Positions 6,243-9,708 of a stretch of 9,708 bases of DNA are shown here, piece by piece. The stretch's first letter is position 1; each line of letters starts with the position of its first letter. Both the position numbers and the translations under genes were made by a program. The stretch lies in contig JAFNZX010000179.1 in NCBI GenBank assembly GCA_017382615.1, positions 1 through 9,708 on the forward strand, read 5' to 3'. This stretch comes from Clostridia bacterium. Lineage in GTDB: Bacteria; Bacillota; Clostridia; Oscillospirales; CAG-272. Under the pieces are notes generated by a model. That model had not been told where the DNA came from. It made no database searches and saw only the letters and a list, made by a program, of their open reading frames with translations.

Positions 6243-7718
6243 ATGAAACGATTGATATCGATACTGATACTGATTGCCACGCTGACAATGACGCTTGCAG
6301 CGTGTGTGGAGGCACCTGACCCGGAGCAGGGCGGGGATGTGAGTGAAGAGCAGAGCGAAACGCTGCTGCTTGACAATATTCCCGAGAATCTGAAGTTCAA
6401 CGGGGAGGACGTTGTCATTCTCAGCCGCTCCATGCAGGGCTGGACGCAGGACGAGGTCGCCGTGCCCGAGCTCAATTCCGAGCCCGTTAACGACGCTATG
6501 TTTAACCGAAATATCGTGGTTGGGGACAGACTCAACGTTAACATTGTGTCAGCACCCATTGAGGACCCCGATCAGTTCAAGCCCATTACCGAGATTGAGC
6601 GCGTGGTCAAGGCGGGCGGCGAGGATTACGACCTGGTTGCCGCCGCATGCTACGTAGCACTGGGCTCAACTGTCAAGGGCACGTTCCTTGATCTGACCGA
6701 TCTGGAATACCTCGATCTTGAACAGGATTACTGGATGCAGGGGTATAACGACGTCATTGCCTACGGTGAGAGCCAGTATACCGCGACCGGTATGATCGCA
6801 CTTTCTACCTATAGATTTGCATTTGTCACCATGTTCAATAAGGATCTGTTCACGGATAAGAACCTGCCGTTCCTTTACGAGGCGGTTGCCAACAATGAAT
6901 GGACCTTGGACTATCAGGCTGCGCTGACCGAGGACTTTTATCAGGATCTCAACGGTGACGGCAAGCGGGACGAGGAGGATCTTTACGGTCACGTTTCCTG
7001 CCCGGGTCTGAACGTGGATTCCTACTGGAGCGCGTGCGACGTATCCTTGGTGCAAAAGGATGAGGACGGTGCGTACGGGTGGGTGCTGGATACAGGCAGA
7101 CTTGCCGACGTGGTGGATAAGGTGCTGTACCTGTTTTACGATTGCGGCGGTACGTATCTTTATAAAGAGGTCGCCAACAATACAGAGCAGGACGAGATCC
7201 GCAAGATGTTCTCGGACGGCAGAGCTGCAATGGCAACCCTGCGCCTGATTGCGGTTGAGCAGCCCGACGTGCGCAATATGGAGCAGATGTACGGGATTGT
7301 GCCCATGCCCAAATACGATGCCAATCAAGCCGAGTACGGCACGCTGATGCACGACCAGTTCACGGTGTTCTGCATTCCCGCATCTGCGGCTGCCGAAAAG
7401 ATAGAGATGATCGGTGCTACCATGGAGGTCATGGCGTCCGAATCCTTGCGTTTGGTCAAGCCCGCGTATTACGAGATCGCGCTCAAGCGCAAGTATATGA
7501 GTGACCCGGTGGCTTGGGATATGCTGGATCTGACTTTTGCCCGCGTGATTGTGGATGCGGGCGTGGTGTACGGTGAGGCGTTGGGATATCCTCATCACGA
7601 TCTGCGCACCATTATTCAGGGCAAAAAGAATACCGTTGCCTCCAAGTACGGCAAGCTGGGTTCCAAAATTACCAAGCAGCTCCAAAAGCTGACCACCAAG
7701 CTGGATAAGTTAGAGTGA
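6243..7718 (+). CDS. Extracellular solute-binding lipoprotein, ABC sugar-type (first of two paralogs)
   Basis: A 491-residue protein starting with a lipoprotein signal peptide whose LAAC box places the lipidated Cys at residue 21. The mature part resembles family 1 extracellular solute-binding proteins (COG1653-like), usually the receptors of ABC importers for oligosaccharides and related solutes. Supporting features are DVVILSR near the start of the fold, the AMFNRNIVVGDRLNVNI segment, TATGMIALSTYR, FNKDLF, WTLDYQAALTEDFYQDLNGD and the YGIVPMPKYD / MHDQFTVFCIP region. Residues 235-246 (DLNGDGKRDEED) have the spacing of an EF-hand or dockerin calcium loop, a feature of many such proteins. The length is normal for the family. 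No permease or ATPase gene is nearby, so the transporter and substrate are unknown. Start chosen from the ribosome binding site 5 nt upstream. The next gene is a clear paralog. Confidence 0.85.
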   Translation: MKRLISILILIATLTMTLAACVEAPDPEQGGDVSEEQSETLLLDNIPENLKFNGEDVVILSRSMQGWTQDEVAVPELNSEPVNDAMFNRNIVVGDRLNVNIVSAPIEDPDQFKPITEIERVVKAGGEDYDLVAAACYVALGSTVKGTFLDLTDLEYLDLEQDYWMQGYNDVIAYGESQYTATGMIALSTYRFAFVTMFNKDLFTDKNLPFLYEAVANNEWTLDYQAALTEDFYQDLNGDGKRDEEDLYGHVSCPGLNVDSYWSACDVSLVQKDEDGAYGWVLDTGRLADVVDKVLYLFYDCGGTYLYKEVANNTEQDEIRKMFSDGRAAMATLRLIAVEQPDVRNMEQMYGIVPMPKYDANQAEYGTLMHDQFTVFCIPASAAAEKIEMIGATMEVMASESLRLVKPAYYEIALKRKYMSDPVAWDMLDLTFARVIVDAGVVYGEALGYPHHDLRTIIQGKKNTVASKYGKLGSKITKQLQKLTTKLDKLE

Positions 7719-7750
7719 TCTTGCGGGTGCGCGGAATTGTCGCAATCAAT

Positions 7751-7773
7751 TTCTTGCTGCACACAAGAATTTT
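7751..7773 (+). terminator. Weak possible terminator between the two solute-binding protein genes
   Basis: TTCTTG (7751-7756) can pair with CAAGAA (7764-7769) around a 7-nt loop, followed by TTTT. The stem is only six A/T-rich pairs, so termination would be leaky at best and some read-through into the second paralog is likely. Confidence 0.3.
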
Positions 7774-7774
7774 C

Positions 7775-7804
7775 GTGACACTTCTTTGCTTTTTGTGATA
7801 TAAT
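7775..7804 (+). promoter_or_regulatory. Sigma-A promoter of the second solute-binding protein gene
   Basis: GTGACA (7775-7780) and a perfect TATAAT (7799-7804) are 18 bp apart, with TGA before the -10 box as an extended element. The bases TTTTTGTG just before the -10 box match those at the promoter ending at 4071. The leader is about 35 nt, with AAGGAG (7832-7837) 9 nt before the ATG. Confidence 0.8.
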
Positions 7805-7846
7805 ACCACGGTTAATGTTTGAAATAAGCAGAAGGAGAGTACAGAC

Positions 7847-9319
7847 ATGAAGAGGCTTTTGACACTACTTTTGGTGTTGGCTACTATGAGTATGGTGCTG
7901 GCTGCTTGCGTGCAGAACGGTGACGCACAGCAGGGTGAAGGCAGCGGAAGCGACACGAATGCACCGGAGCAGTTAGACAATCTGCCTGAAGATCTGAAGT
8001 TTGACGGTCAGGATATCGTCATTCTCAGCCGCGGCGTGCAGAAGTACACACAGGATGAGATCGCAGTTCCGGAGCTCACCTCCGATCCCGTAAACGACGC
8101 TATGTTCAACCGTAATATTGTGATTGGTGACCGCTTGAATGTCAATCTTGTATCCAAGCCGCTGGAGGATTCTGATCCTTTCAAGACCGTTGCGGAGATT
8201 GAGCGCGTGGTCAAGGCGGGCAGCACGGATTACGATATGTTTGCCGGCGCGTGCTACACGACACTGCCTGCGGCACTTCGCGGCACGTTCTACAACCTGC
8301 GTGACCTGGAATATCTGGATCTTTCGCAAAGCTACTGGATGCAGGACTATAACGATACCCTTTCCTATGGGGATCAGCAATATACCGCTACGGGTATGAT
8401 TGCGCTTTCCACCTACCGTCTGGCGATGGTCACGCTGTTCAATAAGGAGCTCTTTGACGACAGAAGCATTCCTTATTTGTACGATGCGATTGAGAACAAT
8501 GCGTGGACGCTGGATTACCACGCAGCGCTTGTGGAGAATTTCTACCAGGACCTCAACGGTAACGCAACGCACGATGAGGAAGACCTTTACGGCTTTGTGA
8601 CCAGCGCAACCATTAACGTGGATGCATACTGGAGTGCTTGTGACGTCTCCCTTGTGGAAAAGGATGCGGATCAGGCGTACAAGTGGGTATTGGATACCGA
8701 AAGACTTTCCGACTCGGTAGATAAGCTGCTGACTCTGTGCTATGAGAGCGGCGGTACTTATCTGTGCCGAGAGGTGGACGGCACTGCACAGCCCGGCATC
8801 CGTGAGATGTTTGCCGAGGGCAGAGCGGCTACGACCACGCTGCGTCTTTTGGCGGTAGAGCTGGACGAGATTCGCAATATGCAGGATCAGTACGGCATCG
8901 TGCCCATGCCCAAGTTCGATGCGGCACAAAAGGAGTACGGCACGCAGATGCACGACCAGTTTACAGTATTTGCCATCCCTGCTTCTGCAGAAGTAAGCAA
9001 GCTGGAGATGATCGGTGCTACCATGGAGGCAATGGCTTCCGAAAATCTGCGCATGGTCAAGCCTGCGTATTATGAGATCGCCCTCAAGCGCAAGTATATG
9101 AGCGACCCCATCGCTTGGGATATGCTGGATATGGCGTTTGTCAACGTGGTCGTGGATGCGGGCATTATCTATGCGGAGTCGTTGGAGTATCCGCACCACC
9201 ACCTGCGCACCATGATCGGTGAAAAGAAGAATACCGTGGCGTCGCAATACGGAAAAGCTGCCTCCAGGATGAACAAGCAGCTGACGAAAATCGTCGATAA
9301 GATGGACAAGCTGCAGTAA
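7847..9319 (+). CDS. Extracellular solute-binding lipoprotein, ABC sugar-type (second of two paralogs)
   Basis: A 490-residue lipoprotein with Cys21 in an LAAC box, collinear with its upstream neighbour over its whole length and identical at well over half of positions by eye. The most conserved parts are NDAMFNRNIV, QQYTATGMIALSTYR, NVDAYWSACDVSLV, HDQFTVFAIPAS and VKPAYYEIALKRKYMSDP. The signal peptide and the linker after Cys21 differ most. The loop at 235-246 is DLNGNATHDEED, so the third acidic calcium position of the first paralog (Asp239) is Asn here. The pair arose by duplication long enough ago to diverge, and the two may bind different solutes. As with the first copy, no permease or ATPase accompanies it. 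It has its own promoter and a good downstream terminator, so it can be expressed separately. Confidence 0.85.
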   Translation: MKRLLTLLLVLATMSMVLAACVQNGDAQQGEGSGSDTNAPEQLDNLPEDLKFDGQDIVILSRGVQKYTQDEIAVPELTSDPVNDAMFNRNIVIGDRLNVNLVSKPLEDSDPFKTVAEIERVVKAGSTDYDMFAGACYTTLPAALRGTFYNLRDLEYLDLSQSYWMQDYNDTLSYGDQQYTATGMIALSTYRLAMVTLFNKELFDDRSIPYLYDAIENNAWTLDYHAALVENFYQDLNGNATHDEEDLYGFVTSATINVDAYWSACDVSLVEKDADQAYKWVLDTERLSDSVDKLLTLCYESGGTYLCREVDGTAQPGIREMFAEGRAATTTLRLLAVELDEIRNMQDQYGIVPMPKFDAAQKEYGTQMHDQFTVFAIPASAEVSKLEMIGATMEAMASENLRMVKPAYYEIALKRKYMSDPIAWDMLDMAFVNVVVDAGIIYAESLEYPHHHLRTMIGEKKNTVASQYGKAASRMNKQLTKIVDKMDKLQ

Positions 9320-9346
9320 GCAGTCTTATCCATGAAATCATACGCT

Positions 9347-9374
9347 GGGGCTGAGATGAATCAGCCCCTTTTCT
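9347..9374 (+). terminator. Intrinsic terminator after the second solute-binding protein gene
   Basis: GGGGCTGA (9347-9354) pairs perfectly with TCAGCCCC (9361-9368) around a 6-nt loop, followed by TTTTCTT. It lies 27 nt after the stop codon. It is unrelated in sequence to the two terminators of the 3946 and 6125 type. Confidence 0.9.
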
Positions 9375-9399
9375 TATACTATTTTGTCTATGATTTTGA

Positions 9400-9708
9400 T
9401 TAGTTTTGCAAGAGAATGTCCGTTTTGGTGAAGGAGCGTCCGCATGATGCACCTCATCCACCGCAACCGCGTCATTGAAACTCGCGCCGCTCGTTTCTGC
9501 TTCCGCTGCGGTCTAATTTGCTTGCAAATATCTTCCCCCGAGGGGACGGCTTTTCGGCGCGTACTCGCATCGTTTGTGTGTCGATTGAACAAGCTTTATA
9601 TTTGCGGGCGATTCGTTCAGTCGCCCCTACACCATACGGACGCCTACTCATGAAAAGTTTTGATCGAACTTTTTCAAAAGCTCGCAGGGTCATGGGGCAG
9701 CGCCTCGC
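9400..9708. repeat. Gene-free stretch made of probable dispersed intergenic repeat fragments
   Basis: No frame here has a credible ribosome binding site with a protein-like sequence, although short frames overlap on both strands. The stretch holds several small inverted repeats: ATTTGC/GCAAAT (9516-9529), TCCCC/GGGGA (9534-9546), GGGCGATT/AGTCGCCC (9606-9626) and TGAAAAGTT/AACTTTTTCA with a bulge (9651-9676). Pieces such as GATGCACCTCATCCACCGC near 9444 and TCGCCCCTACACC near 9621 resemble, from memory, intergenic repeats common in gut clostridial genomes. That resemblance is not checked. The element may continue past the right edge. Confidence 0.4.
9606..9626. repeat. Small stem-loop of the GGGCGA/TCGCCC type
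   Basis: GGGCGATT (9606-9613) pairs with AGTCGCCC (9619-9626), eight pairs including one G-U around a 5-nt loop. No T-tract follows on the + strand, so it is unlikely to be a + strand terminator. It looks like the core of a dispersed palindromic repeat. Confidence 0.55.

Noticed and set aside
7973..9247. Open frame of 424 codons on the minus strand opposite the second solute-binding protein, and a similar one of 339 codons at 6666-7685
   Set aside because: Both are codon-aligned shadows caused by the same codon bias. Their similarity to each other only mirrors the paralogous + strand genes.
9372..9693. Short frames on both strands in the right-hand stretch (69-98 codons)
   Set aside because: They overlap one another, lack convincing ribosome binding sites, are rich in Arg and Ser as expected for non-coding frames, and lie over palindromic repeats.

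Overview
The window looks like chromosomal DNA of an anaerobic Firmicute, most likely a gut clostridium. The reasons are sigma-A promoters with extended -10 boxes, strong AGGAGG-type ribosome binding sites, intrinsic terminators ending in T-tracts, short Leu-rich lipoprotein signals ending in LAAC, and the protein families themselves. No lineage can be fixed from the sequence alone. All confident genes are on the + strand. There is no rRNA, tRNA, CRISPR array or recognisable transposase.

Region 1 (1-3978) is the end of an operon. The last 31 codons of an unidentified gene overlap, or lie just before, a very large membrane protein with an external transglutaminase-like (Cys-His-Asp/Glu) domain. 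It is built like the TgpA/DUF4129 group usually found after MoxR ATPase and DUF58 genes. An intrinsic terminator closes the operon.

Region 2 (3979-6157) is a one-gene unit. A good promoter is followed by a leader of about 220 nt that can fold into a three-way junction and then a long terminator-like hairpin just before the ribosome binding site. It leads to a 605-residue lipoprotein with BspA-type leucine-rich repeats. This gene uses codons (TTA, GGA, ATA) that its neighbours avoid, and almost identical 32-bp terminator hairpins lie just before and just after the unit. The leader is the best candidate here for something undescribed.

Region 3 (6158-9375) holds two tandem paralogous lipoproteins of 491 and 490 residues, resembling extracellular solute-binding proteins of ABC sugar importers. 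Each has its own promoter and short leader. No permease or ATPase gene is in the window, so they may deliver substrate to a transporter encoded elsewhere or act as surface binding proteins.

Region 4 (9376-9708) has no convincing gene. It contains several short hairpins and looks like fragments of dispersed intergenic repeats.

The common theme is the cell surface: a membrane-bound transglutaminase-like protein, a leucine-rich-repeat lipoprotein and two substrate-binding lipoproteins. They appear to be separately transcribed rather than one pathway.
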